The notes under the pieces were generated by a model that ran no database searches, was not told the DNA's origin, and worked only from the letters and a program-made list of their open reading frames with translations. The position numbers and the translations under genes were made by a program. DNA of 64,000 bases from Haloarcula sp. DT43. GTDB lineage: Archaea; Halobacteriota; Halobacteria; Halobacteriales; Haloarculaceae. Where the stretch lies: contig NZ_JAYMGZ010000003.1 in the NCBI RefSeq assembly GCF_037078405.1, positions 248,001 through 312,000 on the forward strand. Direction: 5' to 3'. Shown here one piece after another: positions 23,465-31,628 of the stretch (positions within the stretch are counted from its first letter, which is position 1; each line of letters starts with the position of its first letter).

Positions 23465-24499
23465 ATGAGTGCCAATCAGGTCTTCGAGAGAGGCGACCGC
23501 GTCGGTATCTACTTGCAGGACAAACACTCCCTCGAAGCGAACGTCGAACTCGTACAGTACGCGGAACAGCAGGGTATCGACGAGGTCTGGCAGGCCGAAT
23601 CGCGCCTCGCGCGCGACGCCATCTCCCCGCTGGGCGCGTACGCCGCGGTCACCGACGACATCAAGCTCGGGACCGGCGTCATCAACAACTGGACGCGCAA
23701 CGCGGCCCTCATCGCCCAGTCGATGAGCACGCTCGAGGAACTCGCCGGCCCGGACCGCATCCTGTGCGGTATCGGGGCCTGGTGGGACCCGCTGGCCGAG
23801 AAAGTCGGTATCGACCGCAGCGGCGCGCTGCGTGCGATGCGCGAGTGCGTCGAGGTGACCCAGGACCTGCTCGACATGGAGAACGTCACCTACGACGGCG
23901 AGTTCGTCCAGATGCGCGACGTGGAACTGGACGTGGTCCACGGCGACGACGGGCCACGCACCGTGCCCGTCTACGTCGGCGGGACCGGCTTCAAGATGTT
24001 GGAACTCACCGGCCACTTCGCCGACGGCGCGCTGTTGAACTACCTCGTCAGCCCCGAGTACAACGAGAAGGCGCTCGACGCGCTGGAGACCGGCGCGGAG
24101 CGCGGCGACCGGGCGCTGGAGGACATCGACCGCCCGCAGCTCGTCGTCTGCTCGATGGACCACGACGAAGACAAGGCCCTGGACAACGCCCGCGAACTCA
24201 TCACGCAGTACCTCGGTCAACAGCCCCACATCATGAAGGCCAGCGGCGTCAGCCAGGACCTCATCGACGAAGTGGGCGAGACCATCGGCGGGTGGCCGGC
24301 CGACAAGGACGACATCAAGGAGGGGATGCACCTCATCCCGGACGACGTGGTCCACAAGCTCACCGCCAGCGGGACGCCAGAACAGTGCCGCGAGAAGGTC
24401 CGTGAGTACGCCGAGACGGGCTGCCAGTGTCCGATTCTCTACCCGCTGGGCGACGACCGGCGGCTGATGATAGACGAGTTCGCCGACGGCTACCTGTAG
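23465..24499 (+). CDS. LLM-class (F420/FMN-dependent) oxidoreductase
   Basis: A 344-residue luciferase-like barrel protein. YAEQQGIDEVWQAE, the KLGTGVINNWTRN strand, RILCGIGAWWDPLAEKVGI and VPVYVGGTGFKMLELTGHFADG are conserved in F420-dependent LLM enzymes. Start MSANQVFERGD is favoured because a TATA-like CTATTTACC is about 30 bases upstream, giving a very short leader; an ATG 16 codons earlier would lie on the box itself. The substrate is unknown. Between the nucleoside transporter and the xanthine permease, a reductive or oxygen-inserting step on a purine product is conceivable. Confidence 0.85.
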   Translation: MSANQVFERGDRVGIYLQDKHSLEANVELVQYAEQQGIDEVWQAESRLARDAISPLGAYAAVTDDIKLGTGVINNWTRNAALIAQSMSTLEELAGPDRILCGIGAWWDPLAEKVGIDRSGALRAMRECVEVTQDLLDMENVTYDGEFVQMRDVELDVVHGDDGPRTVPVYVGGTGFKMLELTGHFADGALLNYLVSPEYNEKALDALETGAERGDRALEDIDRPQLVVCSMDHDEDKALDNARELITQYLGQQPHIMKASGVSQDLIDEVGETIGGWPADKDDIKEGMHLIPDDVVHKLTASGTPEQCREKVREYAETGCQCPILYPLGDDRRLMIDEFADGYL

Positions 24500-24503
24500 G
24501 CGC

Positions 24504-25910
24504 TCAGTCGTCGTCGACCGGCGGTGCGCCGGCCCCCGGCTCGCCCGGATTCGGCTCCAGCCCGGCGGTGTACTCCGTCGGCCCGGTGCCGACGCTCCCG
24601 CCGGGGAACACGACGTTGAGGACCAGCGCGGCCATCCCGCCGGTGACGAGCGCGGACCCGAACAGCGTCTGGACCTCCGACGGGAAGTTCTGGAGGATTT
24701 CGGGGCGGAACGCGACCCCCAGGCCCAGCGCCATCGACATCGCCAGGATGGTGGAGTTGCGGTGGTCCAGTTCGACGTTCTGCGTGATGAGCCGCGCGCC
24801 CGAGGAGAATATCATCGCGAACAGGATGAGCGCGCCACCGCCCAGCACGGCGTCGGGCATCGCCGAGACGACCGCGCCGACCTTCGGCACGAACCCGAGC
24901 GCGAGCAGGACGGCGCCCCCGATGCCGGCGACGTACCGGCTGGCGACGCCGGTGAAGTTCACCAGGCCGACGTTCTGCGAGAACGACGTGTTCGGGAGCG
25001 CGTTGAACACCGCGCCGAAGGCGCTCATCACGCCGTCGGCGACGAGCCCGCCCCGGATTTCCTCGCGGGTGGCGTCCCGCCCGGTGGCCGACACCGTCCC
25101 CGAGATGTCGCCGATGGTCTCCATGCCGGTGATGACATAGAGGAAGGCCACGGTGACGACCGCGCTCGGCTCGAAGGCGAGGCCGTACCTGAGCGGGACC
25201 GGGACCGTCACCCACCCGGCGGCGGCGACCGTGGAGAGGTCGACCACGCCCAGTGCGAGCGCGACGAGGTAGCCGACGACGATACCCACGAACACGCTGA
25301 TGACGCGCAGGAACCCCTCGAAGAACTGGTTCAGCCCGACGGTGACGACCAGGACCAGCCCCGCCAGCCCGAGGTTGACGAAAGAGCCGTACCCCTCCGC
25401 CGACGGCCCTGCCGAGGCCCCCGCGGCGTAGTTCATCCCGGTGGGAATGAGCGTCAGGCCGATGAGCATCACGACGATGCCAGTGACGAGCGGCGGGAAG
25501 TACCGTCGGAACCGGTCGAAGGAGACGCCCATGACGATTTCGACCGGCGCGGCCAGCAGCGACGCCCCGAACACGGCGGCGATACCGAACTGGTTCCCGA
25601 TGCCGATGAGCGGGCCGAGAAAGGCGAAACTGGTCCCCATCACCACCGGGAGCCGCGCGCCGACGGGCCCGACCGGGTACGCCTGGACGATGGTGGCGAC
25701 GCCGGCGACGATGAGCGCCATCTGGACGAGAAACGTCGTCTGTCCCGTCACCGACCCGACGGCCCCCGCGAGGATGAGCGGGGGCGCAACGTTGCCGAGA
25801 AACATGGCGAGCACGTGCTGGATGCCGAGGGGAATCGCCTTCCCCAGCGGCGGCTTGTCCTCGATATCGTACGATACGACCGATTGTCGCTCCGCCTCTG
25901 GACTGCCCAT
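24504..25910 (-). CDS. Uracil/xanthine permease (NCS2 family)
   Basis: A 468-residue nucleobase transporter with about 13-14 membrane spans. GIQHVLAMFLGNVAPPLILAGA is the N-terminal signature (reported here in parts), LPVVMGTSFAFLGPLIGIG is the substrate-contacting TM3 region, and GMETIGDISGTVSATGRDAT and FSQNVGLVNFTGVASRYVAG are the conserved TM8-TM10 segments. The QNVGLV..TGV motif resembles xanthine/urate transporters (XanQ/UacT) rather than uracil-only ones. I used the second in-frame Met, MGSPEAERQ, as start. The gene converges closely (4 bases) on the LLM gene. It supplies xanthine, urate or related bases to the island's enzymes (inference). Confidence 0.9.
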   Translation of the reverse strand: MGSPEAERQSVVSYDIEDKPPLGKAIPLGIQHVLAMFLGNVAPPLILAGAVGSVTGQTTFLVQMALIVAGVATIVQAYPVGPVGARLPVVMGTSFAFLGPLIGIGNQFGIAAVFGASLLAAPVEIVMGVSFDRFRRYFPPLVTGIVVMLIGLTLIPTGMNYAAGASAGPSAEGYGSFVNLGLAGLVLVVTVGLNQFFEGFLRVISVFVGIVVGYLVALALGVVDLSTVAAAGWVTVPVPLRYGLAFEPSAVVTVAFLYVITGMETIGDISGTVSATGRDATREEIRGGLVADGVMSAFGAVFNALPNTSFSQNVGLVNFTGVASRYVAGIGGAVLLALGFVPKVGAVVSAMPDAVLGGGALILFAMIFSSGARLITQNVELDHRNSTILAMSMALGLGVAFRPEILQNFPSEVQTLFGSALVTGGMAALVLNVVFPGGSVGTGPTEYTAGLEPNPGEPGAGAPPVDDD

Positions 25911-26117
25911 GAGTGGCCATCCAGACGCCTCTCTTTTCAATCCACCTACTGGAAACCTAATACCAACATATGTGTTTAATTTTGTCGCCGAGACACAGCC
26001 GAACGGCCCACTATTTTCGGGTATTCGTGGGCAATCGGCTCACTGGCGTTCGGCCCGGGAGCCGTGGCTCGACGGACTGCCGAATCCGACTGCAAAACCG
26101 GACAGCGGGTCGCGGCT

Positions 26118-27377
26118 TCAGTCGTCGGCCGCGGCTTCCTCGGCCGTGCCGTACAGGCCCTCGACCTCCTCGATGTCGGGGTCGATGCGGTCGACGCCGC
26201 CCGTGGCCTTCTCCGCGCTTTTCGTGTCTTTCAGCCCGAAGCCCGTCGAGACGACGACGACCGTCTCGTCTTGCTCGATGATGCCGCGGTTGAGGGCCGT
26301 CCGGACGCCGGCGACGGGCGTCGCGCCCGCGGGTTCGGAGTAGATGCCCTCGGTGCTGCCCAGCAGTTTCTCGGCTTCCAGAATATCCTCGTCGGAGACC
26401 AGCACGCTCGTCCCGCCGCTCTGTTCGAGCGCGCGGCAGGCCTTGACGGTGTTTCGCGGCCGGCCGACGGCGATGGAGTCGGCCACGGTCTCGGCGATGT
26501 CGTCCACGTCGTCGTGGTCGTGGAAGGCGTCGTGGATGGCGGACGCGCCCTCGGCCTGGACGCCGAGCATCTTCGGATGGTCGTCGACGTAGCCCATGTC
26601 GTAGAACTCCCTGAAGCCCTTCCAGGCCCCGGCGATGGTACAGCCGTCGCCCATCGAGAAGACGACCCAGTCGGGGACGTGCCCGCGGTCGATGGACTGG
26701 TCGGCGAGTTCGTGACCGACGGTGCGCTTGCCCTCGACCTGGAAGGGGTTGATGGCGGCGTTGCGGTTGTACCAGCCGTACTTCTCGGTCACCTCGACGC
26801 TGAGGTCGTAGGCCTCGTCGTAGCTCCCGTTGACGGCGAGCACGTCAGCGCCGTAGACGAGCGGCTGTGCGAGCTTGCCGGTCGGGGCGTCGCCGGGGAC
26901 GAAGATGCGACAGTCCATCCCGCCGCGGGCGGCGTACCCCGACAGCGAGGCGGCCGCGTTGCCCGTCGAGGCACAGGTGATGATGTCGCGGCCGGCGTGT
27001 CTGGCCTTCGTGACCGCGATTGAGCTGGCGCGGTCCTTGAAACAGCCCGTCGGGTTGCGGCCGTCGTCCTTGACGAGCGTCGTGACCCCGAGCGCCTCGC
27101 TGAGGTTCGGCGCGTCGAAGAGGTCCGTCCCGCCCTCGTTGAGCGTTACCACGTCGGCCTCGGCCGCGACCGGGAGGAACGCCTCGTACTTCCACTGGCT
27201 CGCTATCGGCCCGCCGAGGTCGCCGTCGAACGCCTCGTCGATGGCGTCGTAGTCGTATTTCACTTCGAGAATCCCCTTCACGCCCTCGTGTTCGGTGCAG
27301 GTGTAGATGACCTGGTTCGGGTCGTACTCCGCCCCACAGAGTGTGCACTCGAGGGTGGTGACTTGCGTCATGCCCAT
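26118..27377 (-). CDS. thrC: Threonine-synthase-like PLP enzyme
   Basis: A 419-residue PLP fold-type II enzyme. An N-terminal zinc-ribbon start (LECTLCGAEY..YTC) precedes the catalytic domain. The PLP lysine lies in NPTGCFKDRASS and the phosphate loop is ASTGNAAASLSGYAA; SEPAGATPVAG is the C-terminal family motif. MGMTQVTT is chosen because a TTTTATATCC box is centred 26 bases upstream, fitting a leaderless message. Threonine synthase makes threonine from O-phosphohomoserine. Its place among purine-catabolic genes is odd: in E. coli the comparable position is held by another PLP enzyme, diaminopropionate ammonia-lyase, so a lyase role is worth considering. Confidence 0.82.
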   Translation of the reverse strand: MGMTQVTTLECTLCGAEYDPNQVIYTCTEHEGVKGILEVKYDYDAIDEAFDGDLGGPIASQWKYEAFLPVAAEADVVTLNEGGTDLFDAPNLSEALGVTTLVKDDGRNPTGCFKDRASSIAVTKARHAGRDIITCASTGNAAASLSGYAARGGMDCRIFVPGDAPTGKLAQPLVYGADVLAVNGSYDEAYDLSVEVTEKYGWYNRNAAINPFQVEGKRTVGHELADQSIDRGHVPDWVVFSMGDGCTIAGAWKGFREFYDMGYVDDHPKMLGVQAEGASAIHDAFHDHDDVDDIAETVADSIAVGRPRNTVKACRALEQSGGTSVLVSDEDILEAEKLLGSTEGIYSEPAGATPVAGVRTALNRGIIEQDETVVVVSTGFGLKDTKSAEKATGGVDRIDPDIEEVEGLYGTAEEAAADD

Positions 27378-27430
27378 ACTACTCCCTGAGTACAACCGGA
27401 TATAAAATCGTACTGTGGAGTCCCCGCTTG

Positions 27431-27494
27431 TGTGGCGTTGAGTCGCCGCCACACCACACACACGGCTCGCACACGCGACACACCTGTTTGTGGC
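27431..27494. promoter_or_regulatory. Cluster of TGTGGC/GCCACA words between thrC-like and allantoinase-like genes
   Basis: TGTGGC at 27431-27436 faces GCCACA at 27448-27453 across 11 bases, and a third half-site TGTGGC is at 27489-27494 after a run of CACAC repeats. The stretch lies just upstream of the TATA-like box of the thrC-like gene, where an activator or repressor site would be expected. Confidence 0.45.
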
Positions 27495-27515
27495 GTCGCG
27501 GGCTCCGATGGCCCG

Positions 27516-28859
27516 CTACAGCGGCCGGTCCAGGAACTGCCCGCGACCGGCCGTCGACAGGACGTCGTGGTCCCGCGCGACGATGTCGCCGCCGGCGACG
27601 ACCGTGTCCACGCGGGCGCTCCAGCGCCGCCCCTCGTACGGCGTCCAACCGCCGACGAACGCGTGGTCCTCGGCGGTCACCTCGTAGTCGTCCTCGCGGA
27701 CGAGCAGCACGTCGGCATCCGTGCCGACCTGCAGTGACCCCTTCCGCGGGTAGATGCCGGCGTTCCTGGCCGGGGCCGCACACACGAGTTCGTGGAGCCG
27801 CGGCCACGAAATCCGGCCCGCGTGGACGCCCTCGCTGACGAGGAACTCGACCATCGTCTCGACGCCCGGGAGGCCGGCGTAGGGCTCCCAGATGTCTGCC
27901 CAGCCGGCCTCCCGGGTCTCGCGGTAGGTCGGGAAGTGGTCCGTCCCGACGAGGTCTATCGTCCCGTCCCGGACCGCATCCCAGAGTCGCTCTCGCTCGG
28001 CCTCGGACTTGAGGCTGGGGTTGACCTTCAGGAACGGGCCCTTCTCGTCGACGTCGGCCTTCGAGAAGGCCAGATACTGCGGACAGGTTTCGAGCGTGAC
28101 CGGGACGTTGGCCCGCGAGTCGAAGCGGGCGGCCTCGCGTGCGCCGCTCCCGCTGGAGATGTGGACGACGTGCAGCGGGCAGTCGGCGTACTCCGCGAAG
28201 TACCCGGCCCGGGAGATGGCGTCCAGTTCGGCTTCCAGCGGCCGCGAGTCCATGTACACGTCGGGGCCGTCGCCGTCGATAGTCGACCGCGCGTCGTCGA
28301 GCAGTCCCTGCGTCTCGCAGTGGACGCGAACCGTGCCTCCGGCCTCGCCCACCCGGCGCATGAGACGGGCGATGGACGCGTCGCTCGCCCGGTACGGGTC
28401 GGCGGTGAACGTCTTGAAGTCGGCCGTCCCTGCGTCCATGACTCCCTCGACGTCGAGGTCGGGGTCCCGAACGTTGCCCGCGACGAGGCCGAAATCGACG
28501 TGTGCGAGGGCTGCGCACGTCGCCGCCTTCTCGCGCAGTGCCGCCGGCGTCGTGACGGGTGTCTGGGTCGGTAGCTCGACGACCGTCGTCACCCCGCCGG
28601 CGGCCGCGCTCGCGGTCTGGGACGCGAAGTCGATGCCGTCGGGAAACAGGTCGTCGTCGTGCATGTGGGTGTGGACGTCGATGGCTCCCGGGAGCGCGAC
28701 CATGCCGTCCGCGTCGATGACGGTCTCGGGGTCGCTGGGCGCGGAGACTGACGACGCCGGACCGACGGCGTCAATCGTCCCGTCGGAGATGGCGAGCTCG
28801 CCCCGCTGGACTCCGGACGCCGTCACCAGCCGCGCGTCTCTGATGTGAACGTCTGTCAT
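27516..28859 (-). CDS. Allantoinase/dihydropyrimidinase-like cyclic amidohydrolase
   Basis: A 447-residue metal-dependent hydrolase. The first metal motif is DVHTHMH (His63, His65); the lysine expected to be carboxylated is Lys149 in GTADFKTF. RVHCETQG and HVVHISSG carry further metal histidines and VGTDHFPTY the catalytic Asp. Length and motifs fit the allantoinase/dihydroorotase group; the VNPSLKSEAERERLWDAV segment is closer to allantoinase and hydantoinase than to PyrC. It would open allantoin to allantoate. The extra N-terminal reading frame before MTDVHIRDARLV crosses the promoter and was discarded. A T-rich box 27 bases upstream suggests leaderless start. Confidence 0.87.
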   Translation of the reverse strand: MTDVHIRDARLVTASGVQRGELAISDGTIDAVGPASSVSAPSDPETVIDADGMVALPGAIDVHTHMHDDDLFPDGIDFASQTASAAAGGVTTVVELPTQTPVTTPAALREKAATCAALAHVDFGLVAGNVRDPDLDVEGVMDAGTADFKTFTADPYRASDASIARLMRRVGEAGGTVRVHCETQGLLDDARSTIDGDGPDVYMDSRPLEAELDAISRAGYFAEYADCPLHVVHISSGSGAREAARFDSRANVPVTLETCPQYLAFSKADVDEKGPFLKVNPSLKSEAERERLWDAVRDGTIDLVGTDHFPTYRETREAGWADIWEPYAGLPGVETMVEFLVSEGVHAGRISWPRLHELVCAAPARNAGIYPRKGSLQVGTDADVLLVREDDYEVTAEDHAFVGGWTPYEGRRWSARVDTVVAGGDIVARDHDVLSTAGRGQFLDRPL

Positions 28860-28905
28860 GCCAGTACGGCTCGGGCGGACGAGCAAAACAGTTGGTGTGT
28901 GAGAC

Positions 28906-28911
28906 GCCACA
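28906..28911. promoter_or_regulatory. GCCACA half-site between allantoinase-like and SsnA-like genes
   Basis: GCCACA sits in GTGTGTGAGACGCCACAT, within the 141-base divergent gap. On the ssnA side a CTTTTAG box is centred 27 bases before the GTG start. One word only, so weak alone; it counts as part of the recurrent set. Confidence 0.3.
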
Positions 28912-29000
28912 TCCGGCACACACGCTAATTGCGAGCGGCGGGCCGATACGGCCGTTCTGGCGCGGACAGCTTTTAGTCGGCCGCCGGTATCCTCAGACCT

Positions 29001-30299
29001 GTGATACTGAACGCAGGGACGCTCGTCACGATGAACGACGAGCGCACGGTCCGGTCGGAGGCCCACGTCGTCGTCGAGGACGGGGAAATCGTCGCTATCG
29101 AGGACGGCTACGCGCCGGACGAGGACGCAGTCGACGCACGCGAGGAAGTCGTCATCCCGGGGCTGGTGAACTGCCACACGCACATGTACGCGCTCCCGAT
29201 TCGCGGCGCGCCGCTCGACGCCGCACCGGAGAGCTTCTACGAGGCGCTCGTCGACATCTGGTGGAACGTCGACGAGGCGTTCACCGAGCGTGACGCCCGC
29301 CTCTCGGCGCTGGGGTCCTGTGCCGAGATGCTGGCAAGCGGCGTCACGACGTTCTGTGACAACTACTCCGGGCCGAACACGCTGCCGGGCGGGCTCGACG
29401 CCGTCGCCGAGGGCGTCGCACAGACGCCGATACGAGGCATGCTAGCGTTCGAGGCGACGGCCCGGAACTCCGAGGCCCAGGCCAGGGAGGGCATCGCGGA
29501 GAACCGCCGGTTCGTCCGCGACGGCGAGGACGACTACGACAGGGTGTCGGGGCACTACTGCCTCCACACGCTGTTTACGAATACCGAAGCCGTCGTCGAG
29601 GAGTGCGTCGACCGGGCCGTTGACGACGACCGCCCCATCCAGATTCACCTCGAAGAGGGGCTCGTCGACGTCCACGAGTCCATCGCCGAGTACGGGGCGC
29701 GGCCGGTGCCGGCGCTCGACGAGATGGGCTTTTTCGACGCCGAGGTCATCGCGGCCCACTGCGTCCACTCGACGGAGTCAGAAATCGAAATCCTCGCCGA
29801 GAACGACGCTCGCGTGGCCCACAACCCCTACTCCAACATCAACAACGCCGTCGGCATCGCCGACGTCGAGACGATGGCGGCCCACGACGTGACAATCGGG
29901 CTCGGTGACGACGGGTGGGACCCGGACATGTTCGAGACCATGCGCTCGGCCGTCGGCATCCACAAACTGAAACAGCGCAATCCCAGCGGATTCGACATGG
30001 CGACCGCCCTCGGGTGGGCGACCATCGGCAGCGCGGCGGTCCTGGGGATGGACGACGCGGTCGGTAGCATCGAAGTGGGGAAACAGGCCGACTTCGTCAC
30101 GCTGGACCTCGGTCCGAACCCGGTCCTGGCCGGGAGCGCCCCGTACTACGTCGTCAGCGCCGCGAGTCGCGCGGACGTGACGCGGACGATTGTCGGCGGG
30201 GAGACCGTCTACGAGCGCGGGGCCGGCGTGACTGGGGTCGACGACGCGGACATGGCCGCCGTCGGCGACGCGAGCGCCGAACTCTGGGACCGGCTGTAG
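29001..30299 (+). CDS. ssnA: SsnA-like / guanine-deaminase-type amidohydrolase
   Basis: A 432-residue chlorohydrolase/deaminase family protein starting at GTG. Metal motifs: NCHTHMYA (His59, His61), QIHLEEG, AHCVHS, and GLGDDGWDPDMFE, where the Asp-Gly-x-x-x-Asp-Met signature matches SsnA rather than classical GuaD. SVEVGKQADFVTLDL-like ending is typical of the family. In E. coli, ssnA lies in the yqeB-yqeC-ygfJ-xdhD cluster and in gut bacteria the gene belongs to an anaerobic urate-breakdown set. The same company here strengthens the purine reading. Precise reaction is not known. Confidence 0.85.
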   Translation: MILNAGTLVTMNDERTVRSEAHVVVEDGEIVAIEDGYAPDEDAVDAREEVVIPGLVNCHTHMYALPIRGAPLDAAPESFYEALVDIWWNVDEAFTERDARLSALGSCAEMLASGVTTFCDNYSGPNTLPGGLDAVAEGVAQTPIRGMLAFEATARNSEAQAREGIAENRRFVRDGEDDYDRVSGHYCLHTLFTNTEAVVEECVDRAVDDDRPIQIHLEEGLVDVHESIAEYGARPVPALDEMGFFDAEVIAAHCVHSTESEIEILAENDARVAHNPYSNINNAVGIADVETMAAHDVTIGLGDDGWDPDMFETMRSAVGIHKLKQRNPSGFDMATALGWATIGSAAVLGMDDAVGSIEVGKQADFVTLDLGPNPVLAGSAPYYVVSAASRADVTRTIVGGETVYERGAGVTGVDDADMAAVGDASAELWDRL

Positions 30300-30618
30300 G
30301 TCGACACGCCGTGGCTCCCGTCGGTCGCCCGCCGGAGTCCGGGTGCCTATCGGCCCGCTGTGGTCACGGATAGATTCACACCCTAAGGGCATACATTGTT
30401 TAATCGGTCAGTCGCCGAGGCCCGCTGTCACGACTGGCCATAAATTAACACCCTAAGGGTGTATAATACAGCGGCTGCTGAAATCTCTCGTCAGTGTGCA
30501 CGTTCCGTACACAGTATCCGACCGCAGCGTGGCTGACGGGCCAAATATCTCGCTTCGCGGCCGCGCAAATATTTCCGATTCCAGTACGTAATAGTAGCAC
30601 TGTGTTCGTGAGTGACAT
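30300..30618. promoter_or_regulatory. 319-base intergenic region with two CCCTAAGGG-centred palindromes
   Basis: No gene seen. ACACCC-TAA-GGGTGT (30448-30462) is a perfect palindrome that runs straight into TATAATA (30462-30468). A near copy ACACCC-TAA-GGGCAT is at 30378-30392, 70 bases away. A second TATA-like AAATATTT lies near 30572, about 45 bases before the next start codon. The first palindrome overlaps what looks like the core promoter, so a repressor site is likely (inference). Transcription could begin near 30495 or 30600. Confidence 0.5.
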
Positions 30619-31548
30619 ATGGTAGTTAGTGACGCCTTTGAGACGTTCACGCAGGTACTCGAATGCGTGGAATCGTCAGACACTGAGGTGGAGTCGGTCT
30701 CGGTCAGAGGCCAGACGACCGCGGACAACGACGAAATCAGCGCCGACCTGACGCTCTCGACGCCGGTCTTCGGCGGGGTATCGCTCCACGACGACGTCTC
30801 CGTCGACGCCGAGGAGCTCGACCTGACCGACAGGCGAATCGAACTCGACGTGACGGTCACCGTGCCCGTCGGGACCGACATCCCGGTCCCGTCGGCGGAG
30901 GGAGAGGAACCGGACGAACTGGCCGGGACCCTCTCGCAGTCGGACTCCGTGCCGGCGTACAAGGACCCGGAGGCGCTCCAGGCCGCCTACGAGGCCTGCG
31001 ATACGTTCCCGGAGATGACCGAGGCGCTGGACGCCGACGTGACCTCCGAGACCGTCCGCCGGTACATGGTCGAGTACGACATCCACGACCCGACCGAGAC
31101 GACGCCACAGGCCGGCGGGCTCAGCCTCTCGAACGTACAGCCGGAATCGGGTGCGGACTCGGACGCTGACGCCAGTTCCTCGGCCGACTCGGACCCGCCC
31201 GACGACCGGTCGGCCGACGGCGAACAGCCCGAGGAACCGGACGGGCTGGGCTCGCGGTCGGTCGCCGACCTGCTTGCCGAGGCGGACGCGAAGGACAGCG
31301 ACGACAACCTCGTCGCGGACGGGCTCGGCATCTCACAGGACCTCACAGTCGCCGAACTCGCGCAGACCGTCACCCGGGCCACCTCGCTGCACGAAGTGAC
31401 TCAGCGGCTCGACCTGAGCCAGACCCACGCCCGCCGGCTGCTGTCCGAACTGGACCTGCTCGACCTCGTCACCCACCGACTGGCCGCGAACCAGATACGC
31501 GTCTCGAACGCCGAAATCAAGCGCCGTATCACCGCTGCCAGTCACTGA
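30619..31548 (+). CDS. Putative DNA-binding protein with two helix-turn-helix-like segments
   Basis: A 309-residue acidic protein that I do not recognise by name. Residues 1-100 form a beta-rich part with repeated Val/Asp strands. A first HTH-like stretch is LQAAYEACDTFPEMTEALD followed by SETVRRYMVEYDIHD. A disordered Asp/Ser/Glu linker follows (about 160-215), then a second HTH-like stretch near the C-terminus (LHEVTQRLDLSQTHARRLLSELDLLD). Layout suggests a haloarchaeal regulator. It sits behind the CCCTAAGGG palindromes and could autoregulate through them. Next gene is also a putative DNA-binding protein. Confidence 0.6.
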   Translation: MVVSDAFETFTQVLECVESSDTEVESVSVRGQTTADNDEISADLTLSTPVFGGVSLHDDVSVDAEELDLTDRRIELDVTVTVPVGTDIPVPSAEGEEPDELAGTLSQSDSVPAYKDPEALQAAYEACDTFPEMTEALDADVTSETVRRYMVEYDIHDPTETTPQAGGLSLSNVQPESGADSDADASSSADSDPPDDRSADGEQPEEPDGLGSRSVADLLAEADAKDSDDNLVADGLGISQDLTVAELAQTVTRATSLHEVTQRLDLSQTHARRLLSELDLLDLVTHRLAANQIRVSNAEIKRRITAASH

Positions 31549-31628
31549 CCTACACGACGCCGTGGGCGGAGCGACGGACCAGCGCACCGGGGAAACCATA
31601 TTTGTACCTGGGCTTATATGTGTGACAA

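Noticed and set aside
27421-27515. Direct-repeat array of CACAC units as a mobile-element scar
   Set aside because: The CACAC runs are short and irregular and are better explained as flanks of the TGTGGC/GCCACA words.
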